Shown in pieces: positions 53,430-63,243 of a stretch of 64,000 nucleotides of DNA (its first letter is position 1; every line of letters starts with the position of its first letter). The notes beneath the pieces were generated by a model, which worked only from the letters and a program-made list of their open reading frames with translations, searched no databases and had not been told where the DNA came from. Source of the DNA: Rhynchopus sp. YZ270_cl-10 (Eukaryota; Euglenozoa; Diplonemea; Diplonemida; Diplonemidae); assembly GCA_964035575.1 (NCBI GenBank), contig OZ037911.1, positions 62,001 through 126,000 on the forward strand, given 5' to 3'. Position numbers and translations under genes: made by a program.

Positions 53430-54179
53430 TTAGAACGGACCGTCCGAGGCAGGGCGAGCAACACGCACAACTCCCTCCCAGGGGCACTCACGGCACGGTG
53501 GCGGGGGTCCGAAGCGGCCCTTGCAGTTCTGGTTCATGCACGCACCCGACTCCCACCTGCAGCGTCCTCCCGCAACAGGGCAGGAGTTCGCGTCCATGTG
53601 CTTCGTGCAGTCCTCTCCGTTCGAGTCAATCCCGAAGCCAAGGAACTCTGCGTCGTCCTGAAGGTCAAACTCAGTCGACTGGCCGGGTGCCAGCTGCATT
53701 CTGAAGCTTCCCATCGGGTGCACGAAGGTCATCCCGGGTGCGTTTGTCCAGAAGGAAGGTGCGCACTGTGTCCTCTCCCAGCCGGGCAGAGCCGACAGCT
53801 GGCCCTGCAGACCGCCCTGGTACGTCGTCACACAGCTCTGCGGACAGCTGTAGAAGAACACCCATGCGTCGCACACCTCAATCAGGGAAGGCTCGTTCGG
53901 GCACGAGAACTTCACCTTTGTCCCGGACTTCATTCTCCAGTTCGCCAGCGTTGTTGGCATGAGGCGCATGAACGGCGGCACGTCGCGCAGCGTCGACCCG
54001 TCAAGGTTCGGCCACGCGTCCACCCCAGACGACAGCAGGGTCACGTGCAGCCCAGGAGCGTTCGTCCGCACACCGTTCACCGCAGGTGCCTCCAGCAGCT
54101 CCACGGTTCCTGCAGATGGTGCGCCTTGCGCCAGAGCCACGAAGGCTGCGGCCATTGCGAGTCCTGCCTTGGACATCAT
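53430..54179 (-). CDS. Secreted Cys-rich protein, copy 1 (unrecognised)
   Basis: 249 aa, single exon, with a clear signal peptide (AGLAMAAAFVALAQGAPSAG). The mature part has about 12 Cys: an N-terminal Pro/Leu-rich half, a central block with CDAWVFFYSCPQSC, and a compact C-terminal block (CPVAGGRCRWESGACMNQNC, CRECPWEG). No catalytic motif or known domain is recognised; the size and disulphide pattern suggest a wall-, prey- or carbohydrate-binding role, which is a guess. The second copy at 57097-57846 differs by a single residue seen by eye (M/V in GACMNQ/GACVNQ). The start is the first of two adjacent ATGs. Confidence 0.7.
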   Translation of the reverse strand: MMSKAGLAMAAAFVALAQGAPSAGTVELLEAPAVNGVRTNAPGLHVTLLSSGVDAWPNLDGSTLRDVPPFMRLMPTTLANWRMKSGTKVKFSCPNEPSLIEVCDAWVFFYSCPQSCVTTYQGGLQGQLSALPGWERTQCAPSFWTNAPGMTFVHPMGSFRMQLAPGQSTEFDLQDDAEFLGFGIDSNGEDCTKHMDANSCPVAGGRCRWESGACMNQNCKGRFGPPPPCRECPWEGVVRVARPASDGPF

Positions 54180-54611
54180 TGTTGTTGTTTGCTTTTTACG
54201 AAAGAGTTGGATACAAGTATTCTGTCGTGAGGTGGAGTGGGGGGTTTTGTTTTGGGAATGAGTGTCGTCTGTTTTTAGGAGAAAATATGGGGGTGTTCTT
54301 GGGTTTTTGCTTTTTGGCATATTTATTGGATTGTGTCATGTTCTATTTTTGTTCCATCTGCTGTGTCTTCCGCATGTTGCCTCGCTCGCTGATCGTGGTG
54401 CCACAGGTTCTTCCCGAGCTTTACGGTGAGTAGCAGCGTTCCCTTTTTGTTCCGTTGTTATTTTTCCCTTGTGTCGCTTTGGGTTGACGTGCAGCTGGTG
54501 CAGCGTGCCACGTCATTACTGTAGTCGAAGAGCGCTGTGTGGCGCTCTTCGACGGTTGATCCGTCCGCAGCTGCATCTGCACTGCTCCCTGTCTCGTGAG
54601 CTCCGGTGTGC
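54180..54611. other. Intergenic with 12-bp hairpin
   Basis: GTCGAAGAGCGC (54524-54535) and GCGCTCTTCGAC (54542-54553) pair perfectly around a 6-nt loop. Otherwise no gene. Confidence 0.5.
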
Positions 54612-54856
54612 TTAGCTTGGGGCGACAAGCCCGGTGTGTCCGCCGGGACCATGCCGTACACTGTGCTCACCGGCAGGGTTGTGAGGCTGGAGCAGACAGC
54701 GCGTATCGCCGCTTTGCACACCAGGAGCGTAAGCGGCCTTCCTGTAGGTGACCTGCCTGTGACACCAGTTCTGGTTCGTACGTATCCGTACCAAAATTTG
54801 GATTCGGTGCACTCCTTCATTCCCTCGCACCCCCCTACATAGGACGGATGTACTGC
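54612..54856 (-). CDS. Exon-like open stretch, possible 3' exon of the LPMO gene
   Basis: The minus strand reads TNQNWCHRQVTYRKAAYAPG, VQSGDTRCLLQPHNPAGEHS and ends GLVAPS with G/C-rich third positions. An acceptor CTTGCAG near 54857 would join it in phase to a donor (GTACGT) at 55313 near the end of the LPMO open frame. An overlapping frame (54458-54901) is also open, so both linkage and frame are uncertain. Confidence 0.25.
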
Positions 54857-55159
54857 AAGATCACCCCGCACCTTGGGTGTTGCTTCTGTTTGCAGTATCA
54901 TAGCGCTCCGATGTCATTCGCCATGGGACATACGGGATGGGAGGAACGGGCACGCAGCTGCATACGCTGCACACGCAAGACTCCCATTCCAGCTGTCCCA
55001 ACAGAACGACGACACAAAACACGGGAATAGGGGAATAGGAATAATGATGTGGCAGACATAGAATCAACTATACACCAACACATGCACTCAATAAAGACCG
55101 CCGTATGTGGGCCACAGAACATGCTCTATAGTCCAAATAGAAGCGTGGTAAAAAGTAGA
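54857..55159. other. Intergenic or intron of the LPMO gene
   Basis: No independent gene. If the splice proposed for 55313-54857 is real, this is intron. Confidence 0.35.
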
Positions 55160-55951
55160 TCAAACCATAAGCAATAGAAGAGATAAAATAACAAGGGTCC
55201 GGTTGGAACCAAAGGGCATAGCTAATGAAATTATATGATGATGAACCGAAGCCTCGCAGCTGCGCTTCATCAGCCAGAATAATAGAGAAACGAAAATAAG
55301 GCATTTAACGTACCGTGCCCGCCTAAAGGCGAAAGAAGGTGTGCCTTTTCTTCTTGTTGTTGCTGTTGTCGCAGACTTTGTTGACCCCGCACCACCAATC
55401 GTCACGTCAATCGCGTTGTAGAAGCTTGCAGGGGTGTCACCCACGTCCCACACAGCAAGCACAACGTGGTACCCCGAGCGTGCGGGCACCGTGCAGCTGT
55501 GGCTTGATAGGTTTGCAGGCATCACCATCCCCCCGTCCACCACACAGAACGGCGTTGTGTCAAACGACGCTGTCCCAAGCGGCGCGTTCTCGTCCCACCC
55601 CACAGGTGTGATGTAGTACCTGAAGTCGCGCGTCACGTGTGTTGCCGTGAAGCGCCACGTGAACACGTGCACACCGCTCGCAATCGCAGTCTTCCCCCAA
55701 CGTGTCGGCGTCTGTGCGTTCAGCTGCCCAAAGTTTGCACGTCCCGCAGCCGCCAGCGTCCCGTCAGCAGGGCCCCCAGAAGGCCACCCGTCAGGACCCT
55801 CCACGCTCTGCGGCTCATACTGCACCTGCCCACACCCGGAGCTCAGCCCAGACTTGCAGCCAAACCCGCGCGACGGCGGCGACTCCACGTACCCGTGTCC
55901 GGACACCGACACAGCAACACATGCCAGCAGCAGCATCCTGGGCGGCACCAT
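55160..55951 (-). CDS. AA10-family lytic polysaccharide monooxygenase, secreted
   Basis: Signal peptide MVPPRMLLLACVAVSVSG, cleaved before HGYVESPPSR, so His becomes residue 1 of the mature enzyme, as the copper 'histidine brace' needs. The second brace His is in FTATHVTRD; other family blocks are SVEGPDGWPSGG, RYYITPVGWDENAPL, FDTTPFCVVDGG and VVLAVWDVGDTPASFYNAID. The catalytic part (about 195 aa) is complete. AA10 enzymes oxidatively cut chitin or cellulose; the family is mainly bacterial, so transfer is likely. After a short Thr/Ser linker the frame becomes unlike protein (LLLLMV end). A GTACGT donor at 55313 suggests the true C-terminus comes from another exon. The closest relative in the window is the N-terminal domain of 59980-63243. 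Confidence 0.8.
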   Translation of the reverse strand: MVPPRMLLLACVAVSVSGHGYVESPPSRGFGCKSGLSSGCGQVQYEPQSVEGPDGWPSGGPADGTLAAAGRANFGQLNAQTPTRWGKTAIASGVHVFTWRFTATHVTRDFRYYITPVGWDENAPLGTASFDTTPFCVVDGGMVMPANLSSHSCTVPARSGYHVVLAVWDVGDTPASFYNAIDVTIGGAGSTKSATTATTRRKGTPSFAFRRARYVKCLIFVSLLFWLMKRSCEASVHHHIISLAMPFGSNRTLVILSLLLLMV

Positions 55952-57096
55952 GGTCGCCTTGCAAGAACCCGAGGTGTACACACACAACGCTTTCGTGGCT
56001 GCAGCTCCTTGTGGTGTGTACTCTGTTGTGTAGATGAATCACCTGTGTGTGTGTTGCATGTGGGAGTACATCGTGGCGTTTTGCATCTAATTTTGTATTC
56101 AAAAAGGGGGTGGGCTTCTTTTATTTCGTACGTATTCTGTATTTCTGTTCTAGTGATACGTGTGTCCTATGGGTCTTCTGTTCCGGGACGTCTCAGCCCA
56201 CCGCACTTCCCCTTGTTCTTGCAGCACAAACAAAAAAGGGTGTGCATGCAACACCTACCTGTCTGGAGCGTGCACACACACACAGCGCAAAAAAGCAAGG
56301 TGCCGGCGGGCAGGCAGACAACCCCGAAACTCATATGAAGGAACATCTTCGGAGAAAAAATAAAACCAACAGCAAAGACATGATGGTGTGGTGTCTTCAC
56401 TTCACTTCCCCCAACTTGGGTGGCGCAAAACGTAACATAAAAAAATGTGGTTGTGAGGGAAACACTGTTTTGAATGCTGAAAGAGGGCCCTTGCTGCTGC
56501 CCTCTCAGGCTAGCACGTGTACGACCCGCATTTTCCCGCTTTTACACATCCAAAAGTAAAGCAAGTCCCTGCACAGCTCCACCAAATAAAACATAACAAA
56601 GTCCCATTGAGGTTGTCTCGAGGCTGAACCCATCTATACAGACCCAGCTCGCAAAGACAAACCCAGACATCCGACGGACAAGACAGGGCCTGCCGCATGC
56701 AGAAAAAGGGAGCCTAAAATAAGAAGAAAACGACTGTGCAACAAGAAGGAGGGGGGCTCAGGTGCTGTAGCTTCGCCTGAACCCTCCTCACCTGCACTAT
56801 TTCGTCAAGGGAAAAAAAAAGATACAAGAGAAACATGGGGCTGCTTTGATACGTTACACAGAACAAGCATGCGATGTATGCATGCTCGCTGTGGATTTGC
56901 AGTTTCATATGTTGGAAGAAGAGCCTGCTTCACCATCTAAAACTCGCAGCACACAAAAACAAAAGGAGGCTGTACAAGCACTCCTGTGCTGCAGTGGTGA
57001 CGTGAAGCAAGCGTGGGTGGGGTTGATTTGGTTGTTTCGTTTCGTTTTTGTTTCTGTTTTTTGTGTATTTTTACTAACCTAATCCTGTCACGCAAC
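55952..57096. repeat. Intergenic, right copy of tandem duplication
   Basis: From about 56240 collinear with 52650-53429. Diverged in the first part, nearly identical from about 56880 (TGCTCGCTGTGGATTTGCAG) into the following gene. No gene of its own. Confidence 0.65.
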
Positions 57097-57846
57097 TTAG
57101 AACGGACCGTCCGAGGCAGGGCGTGCGACACGCACAACTCCCTCCCAGGGGCACTCACGGCACGGTGGCGGGGGTCCGAAGCGGCCCTTGCAGTTCTGGT
57201 TCACGCACGCACCCGACTCCCACCTGCAGCGTCCTCCCGCAACAGGGCAGGAGTTCGCGTCCATGTGCTTCGTGCAGTCCTCTCCGTTCGAGTCAATCCC
57301 GAAGCCAAGGAACTCTGCGTCGTCCTGAAGGTCAAACTCAGTCGACTGGCCGGGTGCCAGCTGCATTCTGAAGCTTCCCATCGGGTGCACGAAGGTCATC
57401 CCAGGTGCGTTCGTCCAGAAGGAAGGTGCGCACTGTGTCCTCTCCCACCCGGGCAGAGCCGACAGCTGGCCCTGCAGACCGCCCTGGTACGTCGTCACAC
57501 AGCTCTGCGGGCAGCTGTAGAAGAACACCCATGCGTCGCACACCTCAATCAGGGAAGGCTCGTTCGGGCACGAGAACTTCACCTTTGTCCCGGACTTCAT
57601 TCTCCAGTTCGCCAGCGTTGTTGGCATGAGGCGCATGAACGGCGGCACGTCGCGCAGCGTCGACCCGTCAAGGTTCGGCCACGCGTCCACCCCAGACGAC
57701 AGCAGGGTCACGTGCAGCCCAGGAGCGTTCGTCCGCACACCGTTCACCGCAGGTGCCTCCAGCAGCTCCACGGTTCCTGCAGATGGTGCGCCTTGCGCCA
57801 GAGCCACGAAGGCTGCGGCCATTGCGAGTCCTGCCTTAGACATCAT
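57097..57846 (-). CDS. Secreted Cys-rich protein, copy 2 (unrecognised)
   Basis: 249 aa, essentially identical to the protein at 53430-54179 (V in GACVNQNC). Silent differences are also very few, so the duplication is recent or the copies are being homogenised. Similarity continues about 45 bp upstream of the start and then ends abruptly, so the two genes have different distal leaders while sharing the acceptor region (TCTTTCGTAAAAAG). Confidence 0.7.
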   Translation of the reverse strand: MMSKAGLAMAAAFVALAQGAPSAGTVELLEAPAVNGVRTNAPGLHVTLLSSGVDAWPNLDGSTLRDVPPFMRLMPTTLANWRMKSGTKVKFSCPNEPSLIEVCDAWVFFYSCPQSCVTTYQGGLQGQLSALPGWERTQCAPSFWTNAPGMTFVHPMGSFRMQLAPGQSTEFDLQDDAEFLGFGIDSNGEDCTKHMDANSCPVAGGRCRWESGACVNQNCKGRFGPPPPCRECPWEGVVRVARPASDGPF

Positions 57847-59979
57847 TGTTGTTGTTTGCTTTTTACGAAAGAGTTGGATACAAGTATTCTGTGTGGTGTG
57901 TGGTGGTGTCGTTCTGACTTGGGCACATGCAGGAGAAAATGGGGAGGGTGTGGGGTTCGTTTGTTTCTTGTATTGAGCAGTCCTCATTTCATTTGTGTCT
58001 TGTTATCGTTTTCGGCACGCTTTCATCGCACCCGCCAACAGGCCTCGCGACACATACATACAGGCGCAGCTCAGAAATATATCCCCTGGTTCCTTTGCTG
58101 TTCACATCGCTTCCCTGCTGTATATGGCAACTGTGCAGGGAAACGGTAGTCTTTGATATGTACGTGCCAAACGAAGCATGGTTTGCATACCGAAGAAAAA
58201 CAAAAATACATAAATGAAACTACAGTAGAAGCCAACGCTTGGGAATGGGGGAGAAAAAAGATTTCAGGATGAAATCTGCCTGTCACCCTCACCCATATTG
58301 AGGCAGGTGAAGAGAGAGAGAGAAATGAAGAAAAAAATAGTAACTCTGATAGGTAAAAGGAAAAAAAGCTATTTTCGTTGATTGCACAATTGCCCTGTTT
58401 GAGGGGTGATTGGCGACCGTATCTGAGGAACATATTTCTCCTTTAAGCTACGCTTGTAGGTATAAGAAAAAAAGTGCAAACACCCCACCCTGTGAAGGCT
58501 GGCGAGACGATTGCACTGAAAAAAGAAAACAAAATAACAAAAAAGCATTGTGCCTATTAGTAGTGGTAGCGTGCAACTGAAGTTCCGTCTGTGGTCTAGA
58601 AAAGCGCAGGGAACCAAATTTCAGAAAACAAACTGCAGGAAAACGGTGACATTATGAATGCAGCAACCCCTTTGCCTAGGTCACTGCGGGAAACACGACG
58701 TCCGTCATCCACCTCTTCCTCCGTACACCCTTCCCAGATCGCACCATGTGCACGATAGGGTTGGAATGCCGGGAAACGGTTGGACATAAGGGCCGGACCC
58801 ACCCATCCACGATTCTTTGCACTGTGCAGGATCGTTCACTTTGCGGCAAACAGAGCTGCACACAATACGTAGAATATGGGACAGGTGAAGGTGTCATTTT
58901 TCATTTTTCGTTTTTCACCAAAGAATAATAGATGGGGCATATGGGGCATATGGGGAAGTCGTCTGTGACATGTAGGTAGGAAATGGGTACTGCACATTGC
59001 AAGCAACCATTAGCTGTCTCAGAACGACGCGTAAAAATATACGGGAGTATAGAGGTATAGAGGAAGTTGAAAGTGCAAAAACGCCTCACCTGTTCATCGG
59101 CGGACGCAGGCACTGACAAATAATATAACTCTGTTGATAGATAGTCAATAGAAAGCCACAAATCGAAGCGACTAACTAAACAATCAAAAAGAAGGGATGG
59201 GAGAGGGATGAGAAACACTTGGGGAACATAAAAAAACGGTTCCAGCCGGTCATTCGAACGTATCATACATGAGACTACCCTGGGGGACAAACGAACAGCG
59301 TGAACGCGGGGAAAGGTGTGTCACGTGCCTGCCAGGGCAGATGCACGTGAGCAAACTGTTCAGAACAGATGCAACCACCCCACCACTATGCGCATGCTCG
59401 TGTGCTGTTGGTCACTGACACGACGTTGACTACATTAAACTATACTACGGGTAAGCTACGAAATAACCAAGGCATATAAAAGGTGCGACGGGGATCGGGA
59501 GAGGGAGAGGGAGAGGGGAGCTACACATGGTTGGCTAAAATCTCGAGGAAGTAAGATGTGGGTTTCCCCACCCCCTTACCTCTTGGGTGGGTGGTTCTTT
59601 CCACCCCAAGCTCTTCGCCAATGACAACTAAGACCTAAGCGTTAAATAAGAGATACGCCAAAAAGATTTAGTCAAAAACCTTTCCTTTTTGAAAAACATT
59701 GAAATAGTTGTTTCCCGTTCTTGGGTACCTCATACAATTAGATCATAGGCAAAGCATGGATTCGTTGAAAGGATAAAAAACGCAAAAAAAATGGCATGTG
59801 TCCAATAGTAATGAAAAAACAGGCATCTTCTTGTCAGGAGCTATGGATTTTGACAATAAAAAAGTTGCTTGTTTTGAAAGTTGAATTTTTGTTCTCTTCT
59901 ATAAAATATTTTCCCCCTCCCTGCGGGGTGCTTGGCAAGGAAGAATTAGGAGTGAAAGGGAAGGGTGGGGCGCTGCGGC
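57847..59979. other. Intergenic
   Basis: No gene supported. The block 58040-58155 (GGCGCAGCTCAG, CTGGTTCCTTTGCT, GGGAAACGGT) recurs at 63836-63945. AGTGC-type hairpin at 59072-59114. A GA-rich run lies near 59495-59520. Small open frames near 58600-58900 on both strands are not convincing. Confidence 0.5.
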
Positions 59980-62900
59980 TTACTGTTTGCACGACTTCCA
60001 CCACTGGGTCCCTGTGCACTGCAGCCCTGCGGCACAGCAGTCCTCGTTGCCGAGACACTCGCCCCACTCAGGGATCGTTGCACTGCAGCCAGTCGGTGGT
60101 GTGGGTGGAGTTGTTACTGAGCCCGCTCCGAGCACACGGCACGTCCACCCATCTGACGTGGAGCACGAAGGCTTGCACTGTGCGTACCACTGGCTCTTCT
60201 CGTAGCACGTCGACCCCGATGCACAGCAGTGTGGTGCAGCCTCGCAGTTGCCCCACACAGCCACCTCCGCACCACCTGCCGTGCATCCACCCGACGACGG
60301 GACGGGCACTGGCGGCGTCGGTGGAGTGGGCTCCGGTACTGTTGGTGTGGGTGGTGTAGGTGGCGGGACAGACACAACAGGCGGTGTGGGTGGTGTGCCC
60401 CCTCCTCCGCTGCTGCAGCCACGTGTCGCCTCAACAACAGCCCCAACAGTGCCGGACCAGTCGCCGTTCGTGTCGTCCTCCACAACCCAGAAGAAGGCAC
60501 CGCCGTTGCAGGGGTGCTGCACAGCGAGCTCCTGCATCACACGCACACCTGCCGCCGCGTCTGCGTTCGACCCCGTCCCCGAGCAGTCGCCGATGCAGAA
60601 CCCAAACACAACGCGTGTTGCATCCCCGCCAAACACGTTGTCCACAAGCGTGCGGAAGTGGTCCCCCGCAGAGATGCGCCCAGACCCGCCTGCAAGCCCG
60701 TCCAGCGCTGGACGCGAGTTTGCGTTGTAGTACTGCGGCATCACAAAGTCGACCGACGCCGCAGTCGCCTGCATCACGTTGTAGTACCCACGCCCAGGCA
60801 TCATGTCTGGCTCCATCGGCGCGTGTGTCACCAGACTCCCCACAGGCAGCTGCTGCTTCAGTCCCACAGTCACATCCCGCAGGAACGTCTGCGCCTCAGC
60901 CCCACGCGTGAACCCACGTGCGCCCCCGTCCTCGTGGAAGTACTCGTAGTCGATGTCCACACCGTCGAAGTTCTGTGCCGACACAATCGAAGTCAGCTGC
61001 GACACCACGTGTGCCTCCTTCCCGAAGCAGTAGTCCCAGCAGTCGTTCACGTCCCCTGCCCAGGAACCTCCCATCCCGGCCCCGCCAAAGGACACAACCA
61101 CCTTCTTCCCTGCCGCACGCCAACGTGCCACCAGGTCTGGGTGTGCCTGGTTCTCGCACACGGGCACAGGCGCCCCGATGTTGCAGCTCGTGTCGCACAC
61201 GTTCTTCGCCGCATTCCACGTGTACGTCACCGCAAACGAGATCATGATGTGAGTGTAGTGCTCCAGCTGTGCGTCTGTCGGGCACGCCTGCCAGTTCCCC
61301 AGGAAGGCAATCATCCGCGAGTCTGACCCTGACCCAGACACAGTTGGCACCGGTGCAGGCACTGGCGCTGTTGGTGTCGGTGGAGTGGGTGGTGTGGGCT
61401 CCGGTACTGTTGGTGTGGGTGGTGTTGTTACTGAGCCCGCTCCGAGCACACGGCACGTCCACCCATCTGACGTGGAGCACGACGGCTTGCACTGTGCGTA
61501 CCACTGGTCCTGCTCGTAGCACGTCGACCCCGATGCACAGCAGTGTGGTGCAGCCTCGCAGTTGCCCCACACAGCCACCTCCGTAACACCTGCCGTGCAT
61601 CCACCCGACGACGGGACGGGCACAAGTGTAGGCTCAGGTGTAGACGGTGTGGGTGGGGACGTTGCTCCGCCACAAGGAACAGCGTTCGTTCTGATGTACG
61701 TGCGCACAAAGCTCCCCGAACACGACACACGGTCCCAGTCGCCCGAGACACACGCCCCAGGCTGCAGTGCCGCCGACACCTCTGCCTTGTCCGCCAGACT
61801 CCACGACGCCCAGCTCAGCTTCACACCCTGCGACCCTGCGCTCTTTAAGAGCCCCAGGAACGCATACGCGTTGTCGAGGAAGGGACCCCCGTCACCACTC
61901 GCCTCAGACGTGCCCCACTCACTCACAAACAGCGGGATCTGCGACGCAACCTCCTGCACACGCGACAGCAGGTTCATGTGCGCCCCGGCGTAAAAGTGGA
62001 ACACGTACATGACGTTGTGCGGGAGGTCCACAGGGCGCGCCGCTGCCTCGTGGATGTCTTGGCTCCACGTCGGTGTCCCCGCAAGCACCACTGTCTCTGC
62101 ATCCTCCGCACGGATCAGCGCCAGGATACGGTTGTGGTAGCTCAGAACCTCGCCCCAGCTCACACCGTTGGGCTCGTTCGCAATCTCGTACAGCACGTGT
62201 GTCTCGTCCTTCAGCGTCCGTGCCATGTCCTGCCAGAACGCGTCTGCCCCGACGTACACACCGTCGTTCGGGTTCCCGGGGGTCAGCATGTGCCAGTCCA
62301 CAATCACGTAGATCCCGAGCTCCTTGCACCACTGCACAATGTCCAGCACAGTCTGCTTCAGCGCCGGGTTGTTCCTGTAGCCCCCCTCCCCAATGTACAT
62401 TGATGCCCGGAACACGTTGATGCCCCACCGCGTCACCAGGTGTGTGATGCTTTCCTTCGTGGAGCAGTGCCCAAACCAGTGCAGCCCGTGGCTGCTCTGC
62501 CCCATCAGCTGCACAGCCTCCCCCTGTGCCCCCACAAGCTGCAGCCCCGACAGACGCAGCTTCCCGTGGCACGTTGCGAACCCGGTGTTGTCCACTGCAG
62601 CCACGTTTGCGTCCAGACCGCTTGGAAGGGCGCATACGGGAGCTGTTGGCACAGGCACAGGAGGGCTGCCACCACCAGAGAACATGACGTCAATCACGTT
62701 GAAGAAGCTGTTCGACGTGTCACCCACATCCCACACACTCAGAATGATGTGGTACCCCTCCAGCGTCGGCACGTTGCAGGTGTGGTCCGTCGTCATCGGC
62801 GGCTGCTTCATGCCTCCGTCCACAACACAGAACGGTGCGTCCTCAAACGTCGCGCGTGTCAGCGGTGCATTCGGGTTCCACCCTGCCCGCGTCATGTAGT

Positions 62901-63243
62901 ACGTGTAGTCCTTCGTCACGTGGTTTGCGTTGAACGTCCACGTAAACTTCGTGGCCCCACCCGACATCGGCACCTTCCCCCAGCGTGTCGCCGTCTGCTC
63001 GTTCAGCTCAGGGAAGCGCGAGTGTCCACCTCCTGCCGGGATCGTCCCGTCTGCCGGCCACCCGTCCGGGCCCTCGATGCTGAAGGGCTCCCACATGATC
63101 TGCCCGCAGTTCGTGTTCTTTTCTGAAGCGGGGGTGTGGATGTTCGAACAGAGCTCCGCACGCGACGGTGGGTCTATGATGTGCCCGTGTCCGTACGCCT
63201 GCGACGCACACAGCAGCACGCAGAGGGTGCGCGCCATTGCCAT
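59980..63243 (-). CDS. Multimodular secreted LPMO-GH5-CBM1-GH18-CBM1-CBM1 enzyme
   Basis: 1087 aa, single exon. Signal peptide 1-18; then AA10 LPMO (19-190) with mature N-terminal His (HGHIIDPPSR) and second copper His in NANHVT (H108). GH5 (about 225-500): LYEIANEPNG gives the acid/base Glu (E357), LFVSEWGTSE the nucleophile (about E442). A CBM1-like cellulose-binding module (about 548-600, VWGNCEAAPHCCASGSTC) follows a Pro/Thr linker. GH18 chitinase (about 642-940): VVVSFGGAGMGG and FDGVDIDYE (the DxxDxDxE catalytic motif, 760-767). Two more CBM1-like modules end the protein. One chain thus joins oxidative and hydrolytic attack on cellulose and chitin. The first two CBM1 modules are about 96% identical at DNA level by eye. 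Start: first of two close ATGs; high G/C third positions throughout. Confidence 0.9.
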   Translation of the reverse strand: MAMARTLCVLLCASQAYGHGHIIDPPSRAELCSNIHTPASEKNTNCGQIMWEPFSIEGPDGWPADGTIPAGGGHSRFPELNEQTATRWGKVPMSGGATKFTWTFNANHVTKDYTYYMTRAGWNPNAPLTRATFEDAPFCVVDGGMKQPPMTTDHTCNVPTLEGYHIILSVWDVGDTSNSFFNVIDVMFSGGGSPPVPVPTAPVCALPSGLDANVAAVDNTGFATCHGKLRLSGLQLVGAQGEAVQLMGQSSHGLHWFGHCSTKESITHLVTRWGINVFRASMYIGEGGYRNNPALKQTVLDIVQWCKELGIYVIVDWHMLTPGNPNDGVYVGADAFWQDMARTLKDETHVLYEIANEPNGVSWGEVLSYHNRILALIRAEDAETVVLAGTPTWSQDIHEAAARPVDLPHNVMYVFHFYAGAHMNLLSRVQEVASQIPLFVSEWGTSEASGDGGPFLDNAYAFLGLLKSAGSQGVKLSWASWSLADKAEVSAALQPGACVSGDWDRVSCSGSFVRTYIRTNAVPCGGATSPPTPSTPEPTLVPVPSSGGCTAGVTEVAVWGNCEAAPHCCASGSTCYEQDQWYAQCKPSCSTSDGWTCRVLGAGSVTTPPTPTVPEPTPPTPPTPTAPVPAPVPTVSGSGSDSRMIAFLGNWQACPTDAQLEHYTHIMISFAVTYTWNAAKNVCDTSCNIGAPVPVCENQAHPDLVARWRAAGKKVVVSFGGAGMGGSWAGDVNDCWDYCFGKEAHVVSQLTSIVSAQNFDGVDIDYEYFHEDGGARGFTRGAEAQTFLRDVTVGLKQQLPVGSLVTHAPMEPDMMPGRGYYNVMQATAASVDFVMPQYYNANSRPALDGLAGGSGRISAGDHFRTLVDNVFGGDATRVVFGFCIGDCSGTGSNADAAAGVRVMQELAVQHPCNGGAFFWVVEDDTNGDWSGTVGAVVEATRGCSSGGGGTPPTPPVVSVPPPTPPTPTVPEPTPPTPPVPVPSSGGCTAGGAEVAVWGNCEAAPHCCASGSTCYEKSQWYAQCKPSCSTSDGWTCRVLGAGSVTTPPTPPTGCSATIPEWGECLGNEDCCAAGLQCTGTQWWKSCKQ

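Noticed and set aside
49485..59114. Hammerhead ribozyme in the AGTGC hairpin family (CTGATGA on the minus strand)
   Set aside because: The CTGATGA core is present in several copies, but no GAAA block or cleavage-site helix follows.
60229..61326. Plus-strand frame of 365 codons opposite the GH18 region
   Set aside because: Arg/His/Val-rich antisense shadow; the minus frame has all catalytic motifs.
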